DNA from: Alphaproteobacteria bacterium
GTDB taxonomy: Bacteria > Pseudomonadota > Alphaproteobacteria > Micavibrionales > Micavibrionaceae
DNA length: 64,000 nt
NCBI GenBank assembly: GCA_020442385.1
Contig: JAGRKE010000014.1
Location: 243,555 to 307,554 of the forward strand
Direction of reading: 5' to 3'
Positions 1 through 8,269 of this stretch are shown one piece after another; position 1 is the first letter of the stretch, and every line of letters starts with the position of its first letter. The position numbers were made by a program, and so were the translations under genes. Below the pieces are notes generated by a model. The model saw nothing but the letters and a program-made list of their open reading frames with translations, ran no database searches and had not been told where the DNA came from.

Positions 1-330
1 GCGCTCGCCACGCGTGAGCTGTCCGACACCAACACATGGCGCGTCATCTGGAAAGAGGCGTTCGTGGGCACAATTAACGGGCTGGCCTTTGCCGTGATTA
101 CGGCGATCGTAACTTATCTGTGGTTTCAAAGCGCGATGCTGGGCATGATTATCGGCATTGCGATGGTGCTCAATTTGTTTGTCGCCGGGTTTTTCGGCGC
201 TTCGATCCCGATTTTGATCAACCGCCTTGGCGGAGACCCGGCCGTCTCCTCCACCGTGTTCCTGACCACCATCACAGACGTTGTCGGCTTTTTCGCCTTT
301 TTAGGACTGGCAGCCCTGCTGCTGTTCTAG
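1..330 (+). CDS. mgtE: Magnesium transporter MgtE, C-terminal part (cut by window edge)
   Basis: The open frame runs in from the left edge and gives the last ~109 residues. These hold hydrophobic segments with the pattern of the last transmembrane helices of MgtE, including a GDPAVSSTVFLTTITDVVGF stretch that carries the conserved pore-domain Asp residues and the T-D motif. MgtE is a homodimeric inner-membrane Mg2+ channel gated by cytosolic N and CBS domains, which lie outside the window. Stop is TAG. No promoter or other regulation is visible here. The frame is continuous from base 1, so a GTG at 64 is an internal codon and not the start. Confidence 0.85.
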   Translation, partial: ALATRELSDTNTWRVIWKEAFVGTINGLAFAVITAIVTYLWFQSAMLGMIIGIAMVLNLFVAGFFGASIPILINRLGGDPAVSSTVFLTTITDVVGFFAFLGLAALLLF

Positions 331-394
331 GCTTTGCATTCGGATTCAAAATCATATAAAAACAACCCCCTAACAAGAATTACGAGATGACAAA

Positions 395-928
395 ATGTCT
401 GCTTCGAAATTGGTAAAGCCCGCGATTGAATTTAAACAGAGCTATCTTGAGGCTCTGGAGGAATTCCACGCCGAAGGCCGTTATGAGTTTATCAAGCTTG
501 ATGACATCAAAGCCAACTTCCCCGCCTTTGTTGAGGACCTCAATGGCGGGCGCCGTCATTTGCACAAACCCTTCAGCGACTGGGCCGAGCCCGTGCCTGA
601 AACCGCGCTCTGGATGGTCAAAGACCGCGAATTTATTGGCTCCTTTATCATCCGCCACCGCCTGAACTGGCATCTGGAAAAATGGGGCGGCCATGTCAGC
701 TTCGTTATCCGCCCATCCATGCGCGGCAAAGGCTTTGGTAACAAGCTCTTGCAAAAGGGCATGCCGTTTGTTTCTTATCTGGGCATTGACCGCGCGCTGA
801 TTACGGTTGATCCGAAAAACACCCCGGCGATCAAGGTGATTGAATTTTGCGGCGGACAATATCAAGATGAAACACCAAAGACGGAGCAATTTCCCGCGCG
901 TAAACGCTTCTGGCTTGATTGTTCTTAA
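395..928 (+). CDS. GNAT-family N-acetyltransferase
   Basis: This is a 177-residue protein of the GNAT fold. The acetyl-CoA pyrophosphate loop is visible as RPSMRGKGFGNKLL (about residues 108-121), followed by a strand-helix pair (ITVDPKNTPAIKVIEFCG) typical of motifs A and B. Family members move an acetyl group from acetyl-CoA to an amine; the substrate cannot be told. The gene lies 65 bp after mgtE and 12 bp before the PBP1A gene on the same strand, so read-through or co-transcription is likely. No clear Shine-Dalgarno is seen before the ATG. Confidence 0.75.
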   Translation: MSASKLVKPAIEFKQSYLEALEEFHAEGRYEFIKLDDIKANFPAFVEDLNGGRRHLHKPFSDWAEPVPETALWMVKDREFIGSFIIRHRLNWHLEKWGGHVSFVIRPSMRGKGFGNKLLQKGMPFVSYLGIDRALITVDPKNTPAIKVIEFCGGQYQDETPKTEQFPARKRFWLDCS

Positions 929-940
929 GGTTTAAATTCC

Positions 941-2926
941 ATGGCAAAAAAGAAGAAAACAACATCGAAACGCAAATCCCCTGCGCGCAAAACCAGTAAA
1001 CGCGCGCAAAAGCCGTCTCTGTTTAAGGGCCTGATTAAATGGGGGTTTGTCGCCGCGCTATGGGGTGGCTTATTCCTTATGGCTCTTTTCGCTTGGTATG
1101 CCGCCGAGCTGCCGGACATCACCAGCCAAGCCACGTTCGAGCGCAAAACCTCCATAACGGTGGAGGCCGCCGATGGTTCTGTTATTACCCGCTACGGCGA
1201 AATTCACGGCAACAGCGTTGAGTTCGAGGATATTCCTCCCAATCTGATCTATGCCGTGATTGCGATTGAAGACCGCCGTTTTTACAACCATTTCGGTATC
1301 GATCTCTTGGGCTTTACCCGCGCAATGTTTGTGAATGCGCGCGAAATGCGCTTTGCGCAGGGCGGCTCGACCATCACGCAGCAATTGGCCAAGAACTTGT
1401 TCCTATCGCGGGAGCGCACAATCAAACGCAAAATTCAAGAAGCCATGCTGGCTTTGTGGCTGGAGCGTGAACTCAGCAAGGATGAGATTATCACCGCCTA
1501 CTTAAACCGGGTTTATATGGGCTCGGGCGCATATGGCGCGGATGCGGCCGCCATGCTGTATTTTGATAAGGATCTCAAAGACATTGACCTGCGCGAAGCG
1601 GCGACGCTGGCCGGACTGCTCAAAGCGCCCTCGCGCTATTCCCCTTTAAGCAATCCCGAGCTCTCAAGACAGCGCGCCGATGTTGTGATTGGGGCCATGG
1701 TTGATGCGGGCTATGTCGATCAGGAACAAGCCGACCATTTGCAAAGCATTCCGCCGCCCCCGCCGCAAAGCCGCAAGAACCGCAACAACGCCCGTTATTA
1801 CACCGACTGGATTGTCGATGGTTTGGATGAACTGATCGGCACGCCAAACGAAGATATCATCGTGCGCACGACCATGAACCCGGCCATTCAAACATTGGCC
1901 GATAACGCGCTGAGCGATGCCATCGATAAATACGGCGAAGAAAAAGCCTTCTCCCAAGGTGCTGTTGTCGTAATGCGCCCGGACGGCACCGTATTGGCGC
2001 TGGTCGGCGGCTATGATTACCGCCAAAGCCAGTTTAACCGCGTCACCCAAGCCCTGCGCCAGCCGGGCTCCTCCTTCAAGCCTATCATCTATCTAACGGC
2101 CCTTGAAAATGGTTGGGAGCCCAACAGCCTAATTGTTGATGAGCCGATCACCAGCGGCCGCTACCGCCCCAAGAATTTTGGCGGCAAGTATCTCGGTGAG
2201 GTCACGCTTGAAGAGGCGCTGCTCAACTCTCTTAACACCGTATCACTACAGTTAACCAAAGATGTCGGTGTCGGCTCGGTCATCGGCACGGCGCGCCGCC
2301 TCGGCATTATCTCCCCGCTACAACGCGACCTGAGTCTTGCGCTGGGCACCAGCAGTATTTCCCCGCTCGAACTTGCAACCGCCTATGCCGTCATCGCCAA
2401 TGGTGGGCTGGCGGTTTACCCCTACGGCATTACCAAAATCACCAATGAAGAAGGCGAGCTGTATTACCAGCGCCCCTACCGCCGCAAAACCCGCCGCGTG
2501 GTCAGCAGCGAATATATCGACAAGCTGACCTTTATGATGAGCAGCGTAATCAAATACGGAACCGGGCGCGGCGCGGCTGTGAACTTCCCTGTCGCGGGCA
2601 AAACCGGAACATCGCAAGACAGCCGCGATGCCTGGTTCTCCGGCTTCAGCAACGAACTTGTGACAACCGTGTGGATCGGTAATGACGACAACACGCCGAT
2701 GAAGGCCGTCACAGGCGGCAGCTATCCCGCGCAAATCTGGCGCAGCGTGATGGCCGGCTCTCGCGGGATTTACAGTCCTGTTTCATCTTCGGAATTTGCA
2801 ACGTCGACCTTTGATGCGCTGATCAGCGGCATTATCTCACCCACCCGCAGTGGCGGTGCGCTGAACCGTGGTCAGGGTCAAAATAATGAAATCGACCACC
2901 GCGCGACAAGCAGCTATAACAATTAG
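941..2926 (+). CDS. Penicillin-binding protein 1A (bifunctional glycosyltransferase/transpeptidase)
   Basis: This 661-residue class A PBP polymerises lipid II into glycan strands and cross-links peptides in the periplasm. It has a very basic cytosolic tail (residues 1-30), one membrane helix (about 31-53) and a GT51 domain with the catalytic Glu in AIEDRRFY (E110) and the QGGSTITQQ motif (140-148). The transpeptidase domain has PGSSFKPI (Ser377/Lys380), SLN, and KTGT at 554-557. A proline-rich linker (PPPPP) lies near residue 270. Length fits the shorter PBP1A/PBP1C-like class; no OB domain is obvious. It ends 4 bp inside the convergent gene that follows. Confidence 0.93.
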   Translation: MAKKKKTTSKRKSPARKTSKRAQKPSLFKGLIKWGFVAALWGGLFLMALFAWYAAELPDITSQATFERKTSITVEAADGSVITRYGEIHGNSVEFEDIPPNLIYAVIAIEDRRFYNHFGIDLLGFTRAMFVNAREMRFAQGGSTITQQLAKNLFLSRERTIKRKIQEAMLALWLERELSKDEIITAYLNRVYMGSGAYGADAAAMLYFDKDLKDIDLREAATLAGLLKAPSRYSPLSNPELSRQRADVVIGAMVDAGYVDQEQADHLQSIPPPPPQSRKNRNNARYYTDWIVDGLDELIGTPNEDIIVRTTMNPAIQTLADNALSDAIDKYGEEKAFSQGAVVVMRPDGTVLALVGGYDYRQSQFNRVTQALRQPGSSFKPIIYLTALENGWEPNSLIVDEPITSGRYRPKNFGGKYLGEVTLEEALLNSLNTVSLQLTKDVGVGSVIGTARRLGIISPLQRDLSLALGTSSISPLELATAYAVIANGGLAVYPYGITKITNEEGELYYQRPYRRKTRRVVSSEYIDKLTFMMSSVIKYGTGRGAAVNFPVAGKTGTSQDSRDAWFSGFSNELVTTVWIGNDDNTPMKAVTGGSYPAQIWRSVMAGSRGIYSPVSSSEFATSTFDALISGIISPTRSGGALNRGQGQNNEIDHRATSSYNN

Positions 2927-3354
2927 ATATAAACGCTGTCTCTAATCAGGCTGTATTCGCCCATGATGCTGGAGAACGGAGATTCTCCGATGGCCGTCCA
3001 ATGCTGGCGCAGCTCCAGCAGGGCTTTTGTCGGCCCGCCCACATCATGGCGCTCGCGCATTAAACTCTGATCGGCGAATTTGAGAAACGCTGCCGGGAAC
3101 GCCATCCGCGGGGCACGAAGCCCGAGATCCACTAAAATTCTCGCAACCACGGCGTCGGTATAATCCATCATGTCGGCCGTGAATTGTATGGCGGAGAGGA
3201 TTTTAATCTCTTCACGGCTGTTGGGGACATGACGCAGGTGACGCATGAACCGTGCATACACATCCATATCTGCCGCAGAATTCAGAGCGTCTTTCGGAGG
3301 TAAGGGTAGGGCTACTCTAGTCTCGTCTTCGATGAATGTTGTGTGGTTGGTCAT
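2923..3354 (-). CDS. Hypothetical protein, 143 aa
   Basis: Not recognised. A soluble, mostly helical protein is predicted. It shows no signal peptide or membrane segment. Its stop codon overlaps the stop of the convergent PBP1A gene by 4 bp. The ATG at 3354 is preceded (on the minus strand) by GGGAGGCC, a good Shine-Dalgarno, which supports the start. Base composition resembles the neighbouring core genes. No link to cell-wall synthesis can be drawn beyond location. Confidence 0.6.
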   Translation of the reverse strand: MTNHTTFIEDETRVALPLPPKDALNSAADMDVYARFMRHLRHVPNSREEIKILSAIQFTADMMDYTDAVVARILVDLGLRAPRMAFPAAFLKFADQSLMRERHDVGGPTKALLELRQHWTAIGESPFSSIMGEYSLIRDSVYI

Positions 3355-3459
3355 GATGGCCTCCCGGCTTTTGGTTTCTACACTTCAAGCCTACGTTTGA
3401 GATGGTTAATGGTTTCTTAACACACCCCTTAAGCGCCATTTTCGATGTGAATAACCCGC

Positions 3460-3897
3460 CTAACCCTTTGGAATCGCTGAGACAGCCAGCTGATCCGCGC
3501 GCTCATTCTCCGGGTGGCCTGCATGGCCTTTCACCCAGAAAAACTGGACCTCATGCGCCTTTATTAAGGAATCGATTCGCTCCCATAAATCCTGATTTTT
3601 GACCGGCTTTTTGCCTGCGGTTTTCCACCCGCGCGCCTTCCAGCCCTCCAGCCATTCGTCCACGCCCTGCATCACATATTTGCTGTCAGTGTGAATATGC
3701 ACCGCCGCGCCTTTCTTGGTAATCGCCTCCAACGCCTTAATCACCGCCATCATTTCCATACGGTTATTGGTGGTCTCTGCTTCCCCGCCCGAAAGCTCCT
3801 TTTCATGGCCGTTCCAGCGCAAAATCGCGCCCCATCCGCCCGGCCCGGGGTTTCCGCTACAAGCTCCATCTGTATAAACTTCAATAATCTTAGACAC
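3460..3897 (-). CDS. rnhA: Ribonuclease HI
   Basis: This enzyme of 145 residues cleaves the RNA strand of RNA-DNA hybrids. The catalytic acidic set is visible: Asp10 in [11 protein letters not shown], Glu in NNRMEMMAV, Asp in HTDSKYV and the last Asp in ENERADQLA. The chosen start is GTG at 3897 (MSKIIEV), with GGAAG nine bases upstream; a TTG at 3903 is also in frame. About 163 bp upstream lies a second copy of the gene's first 18 codons with an ATG start, separated by a palindromic element. The GTG overlaps the stop of the short ORF made by that copy, so translation is probably coupled to it. Confidence 0.93.
   Translation of the reverse strand: MSKIIEVYTDGACSGNPGPGGWGAILRWNGHEKELSGGEAETTNNRMEMMAVIKALEAITKKGAAVHIHTDSKYVMQGVDEWLEGWKARGWKTAGKKPVKNQDLWERIDSLIKAHEVQFFWVKGHAGHPENERADQLAVSAIPKG
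3844..3879. repeat. 36-bp direct repeat, copy 1 (inside rnhA)
   Basis: Bases 3844-3879 are identical to 4007-4042. They encode [12 protein letters not shown] of RNase HI. Sequence similarity continues, with mismatches, for about 18 bases further to each start codon (GTG here, ATG in the other copy). It shows that the 5' end of rnhA was duplicated. Confidence 0.9.
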
Positions 3898-3922
3898 GAA
3901 CAAAAACTTCCATTAAAAGCAT

Positions 3923-4012
3923 CCCGGGCCGAGTCATTCGGCGCGAAGCGACGAAGTCGCGTGCGCCTACGCGCCCACGCAGCTTCGCTGCTTCGGGCGC
4001 AAAACGCCCGGG
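3923..4012. repeat. Palindromic element (family 3) within the rnhA 5' duplication
   Basis: About 90 bp bounded by CCCGGGC and GCCCGGG, with internal inverted repeats (GCGACGAAGTCGC and GCAGCTTCGCTGC). It sits exactly at the CCCGGG where the truncated rnhA copy departs from the real gene. It is GC-rich and has no stop codon in the frame continuing from the truncated copy. Its sequence is unrelated to the other two repeat families in the window. Confidence 0.65.
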
Positions 4013-4042
4013 GTTTCCGCTACAAGCTCCATCTGTATAAAC
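4007..4042. repeat. 36-bp direct repeat, copy 2 (upstream rnhA fragment)
   Basis: Identical partner of 3844-3879. It forms the distal border of the palindromic element and carries the codons of the ATG-started duplicate. Confidence 0.9.
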
Positions 4043-4052
4043 CTCGATCACC

Positions 4053-4814
4053 TTACTCATCGAGAGCATCCCCGATAATTTGCAGGAACTCGTTCTCATC
4101 CTTGAGCGTGCGGAACTCCTTGGCCGAAATCGTCACACCGTATTTATGCGATAGGCGTTCATATTTCGGCAGGCGCGTCGTAAACAGATGCGGAAAAACC
4201 CAGCTGAGGAAGCGCAGCGGATCAATCTCCTCCACGCCGCCCAGCCCGTATTCTTCCTGAAATTCATTCAGGCGCTGCATAAAGAAATCAGGCGGGAAAT
4301 ACAGCGGCTTTGGATAGGCAATCGCCCGCCCTAAAATCGAAGCATGGTCCTTCGGGTCAACCTCCAGATAGACAAACAAAGTCTTTTGTCCCACGGCCTC
4401 CAGCACGCTGGCATCGCGCACCTCGCACAAACTCCCCGAGGAATCATTAATAAGCTTGGTAAACCCGTCCGCGCGCGCCTGATCAAAAGCGTCCGACAAA
4501 TCGCTGAGCACCGCGACCTCCGCGTCATAATACATGTTCTGGCGGCGCTGGAATTCCTCCAGCCCGACCCCGCCGCGCGCCTCGTCACCAACCTGCCCGA
4601 CAAATTCGGAGAGATTCACAATATCATCCGCACTCACCGCGCCCTCGACCTTATCGGCCAGATATTTCGTCGCAATCAGGTAATCGCAGGAATAATTGAA
4701 CCAGCCCCATTTCTCAAGCTGCGAGGCAGTATGGCTCTTACCCACCCCCGACATGCCGATCAGGGAAATCGACTTTTCAGGCTGATCGAAAAATTCGCTT
4801 TTGCTGAGTTTCAT
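4053..4814 (-). CDS. P-loop ATPase of unknown function
   Basis: A 253-residue soluble protein with a Walker A motif GMSGVGKS at about residues 20-27, followed by a GWFNYSCDYLI segment and a later LINDSSGSLCEV motif. The pattern recalls an uncharacterised proteobacterial family annotated only as ATPase; a small-kinase fold is inferred, substrate unknown. ATG 4814 with AAGG just upstream is preferred over an in-frame TTG at 4835. It lies between ispH and rnhA, a slot that in many alphaproteobacteria is held by homoserine kinase thrB; this protein is not ThrB. Its stop overlaps the start of the rnhA fragment, so the three genes probably form one operon. Confidence 0.7.
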   Translation of the reverse strand: MKLSKSEFFDQPEKSISLIGMSGVGKSHTASQLEKWGWFNYSCDYLIATKYLADKVEGAVSADDIVNLSEFVGQVGDEARGGVGLEEFQRRQNMYYDAEVAVLSDLSDAFDQARADGFTKLINDSSGSLCEVRDASVLEAVGQKTLFVYLEVDPKDHASILGRAIAYPKPLYFPPDFFMQRLNEFQEEYGLGGVEEIDPLRFLSWVFPHLFTTRLPKYERLSHKYGVTISAKEFRTLKDENEFLQIIGDALDE

Positions 4815-4899
4815 AAGACCTTGCAGTGTTTTCAATAGATTACACTATTGCTTATATAAAACTAGGCCGCAAGAGCGATTGGTCAAATGTGCACAACGA

Positions 4900-5937
4900 C
4901 TAACCGGCTGCCAAAACCCGTGGCAGTTTGAAGTGCACATTTTCTTCGGTGATGGCGACTTCTTCGATTGAAACATTGTAATGCGCGCGGGCGGCCTCAA
5001 TCACCTCATCAACCAGAATTTCGGGCGCTGACGCACCGGCACTGAGGCCTAGCGTTTTCGCCTCTCCAAGCCAGTTCCAGTCAATTTCCGCCGCGCGTTG
5101 CACCAACATCGCGTTCGGGCAACCATATTCCTTTGCCACCTCCACCAGACGGTTGGAATTGGATGAATTGGGCGCGCCGAGTACAAAAAACACATCACTC
5201 TTAGGCGCAACCGCTTTAACTGCCCCCTGACGGTTGGTGGTCGCATAACAAATATCCTCCTTATGCGGGCCGCGAATATTGGGGAATTTTGCCTCCAGCA
5301 CCGCAACAATATCCGCCGTGTCATCCACGCTCAGCGTCGTTTGCGTGCAATAGGCAAGGCGTTCTTCGTCAAGAATAACGCCGCAGTCCCCGCGCAGGCG
5401 GGGACCCGTTTGCCCTTGATCAACAGATTCCCGCTTGCGCGGGAAAGGCGCTGTTCGAAGAGCCGCAACGTCTTCAATACTCTCCACCAACAGCACCGCG
5501 CCCGCAGGCAATTGCCCCATCGTGCCGATCACTTCCGGGTGTCCTGCATGACCGATCAGGATGATCTGTCGCCCATCCTTATAATAGCGCTCGGCCTCGC
5601 GGTGGACCTTACTCACCAGCGGGCATGTCGCATCGACATAGAACATGTTGCGCTTCTCGGCATTCTCCGGCACGGCCTTGGGAACGCCATGGGCGGAGAA
5701 AATCACCGGGCGCTGATCGCCGGGCTTATCGGCCGGAATTTCATCCAGCTCCTTCACAAACACCGCGCCCTTGTCCTTGAGCGAATTCACGACAAACTTG
5801 TTATGCACAATCTCATGGCGCACATAGACCGGCGCGCCATATTTCTCCAGCGCCACTTCCACAATCTGGATGGCGCGGTCCACCCCGGCGCAAAATCCGC
5901 GCGGGGTTGCAAGAACGATGGTGAGATCAGGTTTCAT
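4900..5937 (-). CDS. ispH: 4-hydroxy-3-methylbut-2-enyl diphosphate reductase
   Basis: Last enzyme of the MEP pathway; it reduces HMBPP to IPP and DMAPP with a [4Fe-4S] cluster. The three cluster Cys motifs are present ([19 protein letters not shown]), as are the [10 protein letters not shown] and PNSSNSNRL motifs. At 345 residues it is longer than usual (about 310-320). The excess lies at residues 165-186, which are encoded by an in-frame pair of GC-rich hairpins (5381-5446) placed between LVESIEDV and the TQTTLS strand. All cluster and substrate residues are outside the insert, so activity is likely retained. Start ATG 5937. Confidence 0.94.
   Translation of the reverse strand: MKPDLTIVLATPRGFCAGVDRAIQIVEVALEKYGAPVYVRHEIVHNKFVVNSLKDKGAVFVKELDEIPADKPGDQRPVIFSAHGVPKAVPENAEKRNMFYVDATCPLVSKVHREAERYYKDGRQIILIGHAGHPEVIGTMGQLPAGAVLLVESIEDVAALRTAPFPRKRESVDQGQTGPRLRGDCGVILDEERLAYCTQTTLSVDDTADIVAVLEAKFPNIRGPHKEDICYATTNRQGAVKAVAPKSDVFFVLGAPNSSNSNRLVEVAKEYGCPNAMLVQRAAEIDWNWLGEAKTLGLSAGASAPEILVDEVIEAARAHYNVSIEEVAITEENVHFKLPRVLAAG
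5381..5446. repeat. Palindromic element (family 2, two hairpins) in frame inside ispH
   Basis: Two hairpins: an 8-bp stem at 5386-5393/5398-5405 with loop GCAG, and a 7-bp stem at 5428-5434/5439-5445 with loop TTGC, with a 22-base spacer. The 66 bp add 22 codons with no stop. The encoded peptide has the FPRKRES...RLRGD pattern. The hairpins resemble those flanking the GIY-YIG gene at 19.6-20.0 kb. Confidence 0.85.
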
Positions 5938-6042
5938 GCGAGCTTTATAGCGCTGCGCGGTTTAAAAATCTACAACCTTGCGATTTACGGGGGCAACGCG
6001 TAGTATTTTTTCGACCTTATTGACTTTGCAAGGAACTGAACA

Positions 6043-6720
6043 ATGAAGCCGATGAAATTTATTTCTCTGTCTGCGTGCGTTTTGGCTTTGGCCGCCTGTT
6101 CAACCATCGACGATATGGTCGACAGCGTCAGCAGTAGCATGCCCACCATGGGCGCACAGCAAAGCATGGCCGAGGAGTTCATTATTCAGGGCAATTGCCC
6201 GCAGACCGAAATCGTGACCGAGCTGTCCGGCTACAGCAAATTCGCGGGCGACCAAGTAACTGATGAAAACCAACTGATCAGCCGTGCGCACATGACAGGC
6301 ATCGAAGCCACCTGCACCTCGAACGAACGCAGCATGACTGTGGATATGACCCTGACCTTCCGCGGCATGAGCGGCCCGGCCGGCAGCGGACAAAGCGCAC
6401 ATAACTACCCGTTCTTTGTTGCGATCACTTCACCCTCGGGTAAAATTCTGGCCAAGGAAATTTTCTCCGCCTCAATGGATTTTTCCACCAGCCCGCTGGT
6501 TGAGAATTATCAGGAAACATTGCGTCAGGTTATCCCGCTGTCCGATCCCGAAGACGGCAAGCGCCATAAAATTCTGGTCGGCTTCCAGCTTGATAAAGCG
6601 CAGCTGGACTATAACCGCGGCATTCTTGAGCAGCAAAAGCTGATGGAAGAAGCTGCGCAAAAGGCCGCCGCCGCCAGCGCGAACCAGCCGGTCTCCCTGC
6701 AAAATACGGGCGCGCAATAA
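6043..6720 (+). CDS. Predicted lipoprotein, function unknown
   Basis: A 225-residue protein with a type II signal: basic start, hydrophobic stretch and lipobox LAAC with Cys19. The mature part is soluble, with a beta-rich middle and a C-terminal helix rich in Gln, Glu and Ala (LEQQKLMEEAAQKAAAASAN). It is probably anchored in a cell membrane facing the periplasm. It ends 2 bp before gmhA on the same strand, so co-transcription is likely. Envelope location next to an LPS gene is the only functional hint. Confidence 0.75.
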   Translation: MKPMKFISLSACVLALAACSTIDDMVDSVSSSMPTMGAQQSMAEEFIIQGNCPQTEIVTELSGYSKFAGDQVTDENQLISRAHMTGIEATCTSNERSMTVDMTLTFRGMSGPAGSGQSAHNYPFFVAITSPSGKILAKEIFSASMDFSTSPLVENYQETLRQVIPLSDPEDGKRHKILVGFQLDKAQLDYNRGILEQQKLMEEAAQKAAAASANQPVSLQNTGAQ

Positions 6721-6722
6721 CC

Positions 6723-7307
6723 ATGGGCTTCGATTTAAACGAGTTCTGGATCAATGAAGGCGCGGAGCATGTCGACGTGGCCGAGAAAACTTTCGCCAAG
6801 CTTAAGGGTGAATTTGAAGCCATGCTCGATCTATGCGCGGCTTCCATCGAAAATGGCGGCAAAATCCTTTTCTTCGGCAATGGCGGCAGCGCGGCCGACG
6901 CGCAACATCTTGCGACCGAGCTGTCCGTGCGCTACGTCAAAGACCGCGCGCCGATTGCCGCAATTGCGCTCACCACCGACACCTCCGCCATCACCGCCGG
7001 GGGCAACGATATGGGCTTTGATCAAATTTTCGCCCGTCAGGTCGATGCGCTGGGCAAGGACGGCGATATCGCCATTGGCATTTCCACCTCCGGCAACAGC
7101 GCGAATGTGCTCGAAGCGCTCAAAACCGCGCGTAGTAAAGGTTTAAAGACTATCGGCTTGTCCGGGAAGGATGGCGGACAAATGGCGGAGCTATGTGACG
7201 TTCTCTTGATTGTCCCTTCAAACACCACCGCCCGCATTCAGGAAATGCACATCACGCTCGGGCAAATGCTCTGCGGCGCGTTGGAACAACGTCTGGGGTT
7301 GGTTTAA
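6723..7307 (+). CDS. gmhA: Phosphoheptose isomerase
   Basis: A 194-residue SIS-domain enzyme converting sedoheptulose 7-phosphate to D-glycero-D-manno-heptose 7-phosphate, the first step of ADP-heptose synthesis for the LPS core. Phosphate-binding GNGGSAADAQH (about residues 51-61), ALTTDTSAITAGGND and the ISTSGNSANVL loop are present, as are the late Glu and His in RIQEMHITLGQ. Length is standard. It follows the lipoprotein gene by 2 bp. A heptosyltransferase-like GT9 gene lies at 36.2 kb. Confidence 0.92.
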   Translation: MGFDLNEFWINEGAEHVDVAEKTFAKLKGEFEAMLDLCAASIENGGKILFFGNGGSAADAQHLATELSVRYVKDRAPIAAIALTTDTSAITAGGNDMGFDQIFARQVDALGKDGDIAIGISTSGNSANVLEALKTARSKGLKTIGLSGKDGGQMAELCDVLLIVPSNTTARIQEMHITLGQMLCGALEQRLGLV

Positions 7308-7327
7308 CTGATACTTAGAGCCAGTGC

Positions 7328-7894
7328 TTAAAGGCCATTCTCCGGCTTGACCAGCAATAACCCGCGGGAAAAGTCAAACGTATTGAAATTGGCCTTCGAC
7401 CATTTTGGCGCGTTAAAGCGGCTTACGATCGCGTTGCCGGGATATACGGCTTGCTTTGTATAAACGGGCACATCGATACCTGAAAATCTTTTAATATTTT
7501 CAAGCGCCGTATCGTAATGTGTGACACACAAAACTGTCCTGAATGCCTGCCCGACATTGGGCAAACTCTTGCGCAGAAAAACAGGGCTATTGTGCCCTTG
7601 AATATTCAGAGCATCATCGCGCTCAATCTCGAACGGCCCTTGCGCCTCTTTTTCTTTTAGAAATTCAGCCACAATCTGCGCAGAGTGCATTGCCGCCGGA
7701 TCGCCGGATGCTATAATTTTGTCGATCGTATAGGTGTTCGCCAAGCGTGCGCCGACTTCACTCACCTGCTCGAGGCCAAGTGGGCTCAGCTTTTTCTCTT
7801 TATCGTAATGCCCGGCCAGCATAAAAATCAGGACCAGATCTTCATACTCCGGGCGCGGTTGAACCAAATCTGTTAAAAAGCTTTTGAAAGACAT
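7328..7894 (-). CDS. SixA-like histidine-phosphatase-fold protein, catalytic motif degenerate
   Basis: 188 residues. The order of segments matches the SixA/phosphoglycerate-mutase-like fold: an N-terminal strand, a helix with [17 protein letters not shown] (as in 'L(T/S)..G..(Q/E)'), an [20 protein letters not shown] segment (usual 'SP..RA.QTA'), and [13 protein letters not shown] (usual 'VGHxP'). The nucleophile motif, normally RHG, reads MLAGH, so the catalytic His-Arg pair is not where expected. It is probably a pseudo-phosphatase or a diverged phosphatase. It is convergent with gmhA, 20 bp apart. Confidence 0.6.
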   Translation of the reverse strand: MSFKSFLTDLVQPRPEYEDLVLIFMLAGHYDKEKKLSPLGLEQVSEVGARLANTYTIDKIIASGDPAAMHSAQIVAEFLKEKEAQGPFEIERDDALNIQGHNSPVFLRKSLPNVGQAFRTVLCVTHYDTALENIKRFSGIDVPVYTKQAVYPGNAIVSRFNAPKWSKANFNTFDFSRGLLLVKPENGL

Positions 7895-8014
7895 GGCGCA
7901 GTTCTACCAAATCATTTAAATTATGTCAATTATTTCTGTTCAATAATAGGCTTGCCCCCGCGCCCGCTGTGGCTTACACTGCGGGGCTCAAAAAACAGAA
8001 ATGACGACGAATAT

Positions 8015-8257
8015 ATGCCCGCGCAGCCACTAGAGAAACTCAGCTTTGAAGATGCCCTGACGGAACTGGAAACCATCGTGCGTGACCTGGAAACCGGCAA
8101 AGCGCCTCTGGAAAAATCCATTGAGATGTATGAGCGCGGCACAGCCCTGAAAAAACATTGCGAAAGCAAGCTGCGCGATGCGCAGGCCAAAATTGAAAAA
8201 ATTACCGTTCAACAAGACGGCTCTGTCAAAACTGAGCCCCTAGACCCGGAAGAATAG
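8015..8257 (+). CDS. xseB: Exodeoxyribonuclease VII small subunit
   Basis: 80 residues, with the family core [20 protein letters not shown] and the [11 protein letters not shown] helix. Exo VII degrades single-stranded DNA; many XseB helices wrap each XseA. ATG 8015 (MPAQPLEK) is chosen because the family begins just before the KLSFEDAL segment; the longer frame from 7952 lacks homology. It lies 12 bp before ispA, an arrangement common in alphaproteobacteria (xseB-ispA-dxs). Confidence 0.9.
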   Translation: MPAQPLEKLSFEDALTELETIVRDLETGKAPLEKSIEMYERGTALKKHCESKLRDAQAKIEKITVQQDGSVKTEPLDPEE

Positions 8258-8269
8258 AGGACCCATTCA

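Larger units (their letters stand above)
3890..4060 (-). pseudogene. Truncated duplicate of the rnhA 5' end, now a 56-codon leader ORF
   Basis: Starting at ATG 4060 this frame reads [18 protein letters not shown], the same first 18 residues as RNase HI apart from I to V at position 4, then leaves the gene at a CCCGGG and continues through a palindromic element to a TAA at 3892-3890. Its ATG overlaps the stop of the upstream ATPase gene (ATGAGTAA). Its own stop overlaps the GTG of intact rnhA in the same geometry (GTGTCTAA). It probably marks the original, ATPase-coupled rnhA start. The peptide lacks most catalytic residues and cannot be an active RNase H. Confidence 0.7.

Noticed and set aside
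7952..8014. Longer start for xseB
   Set aside because: The extra 21 residues have no family match; the ATG at 8015 sits where XseB proteins begin.
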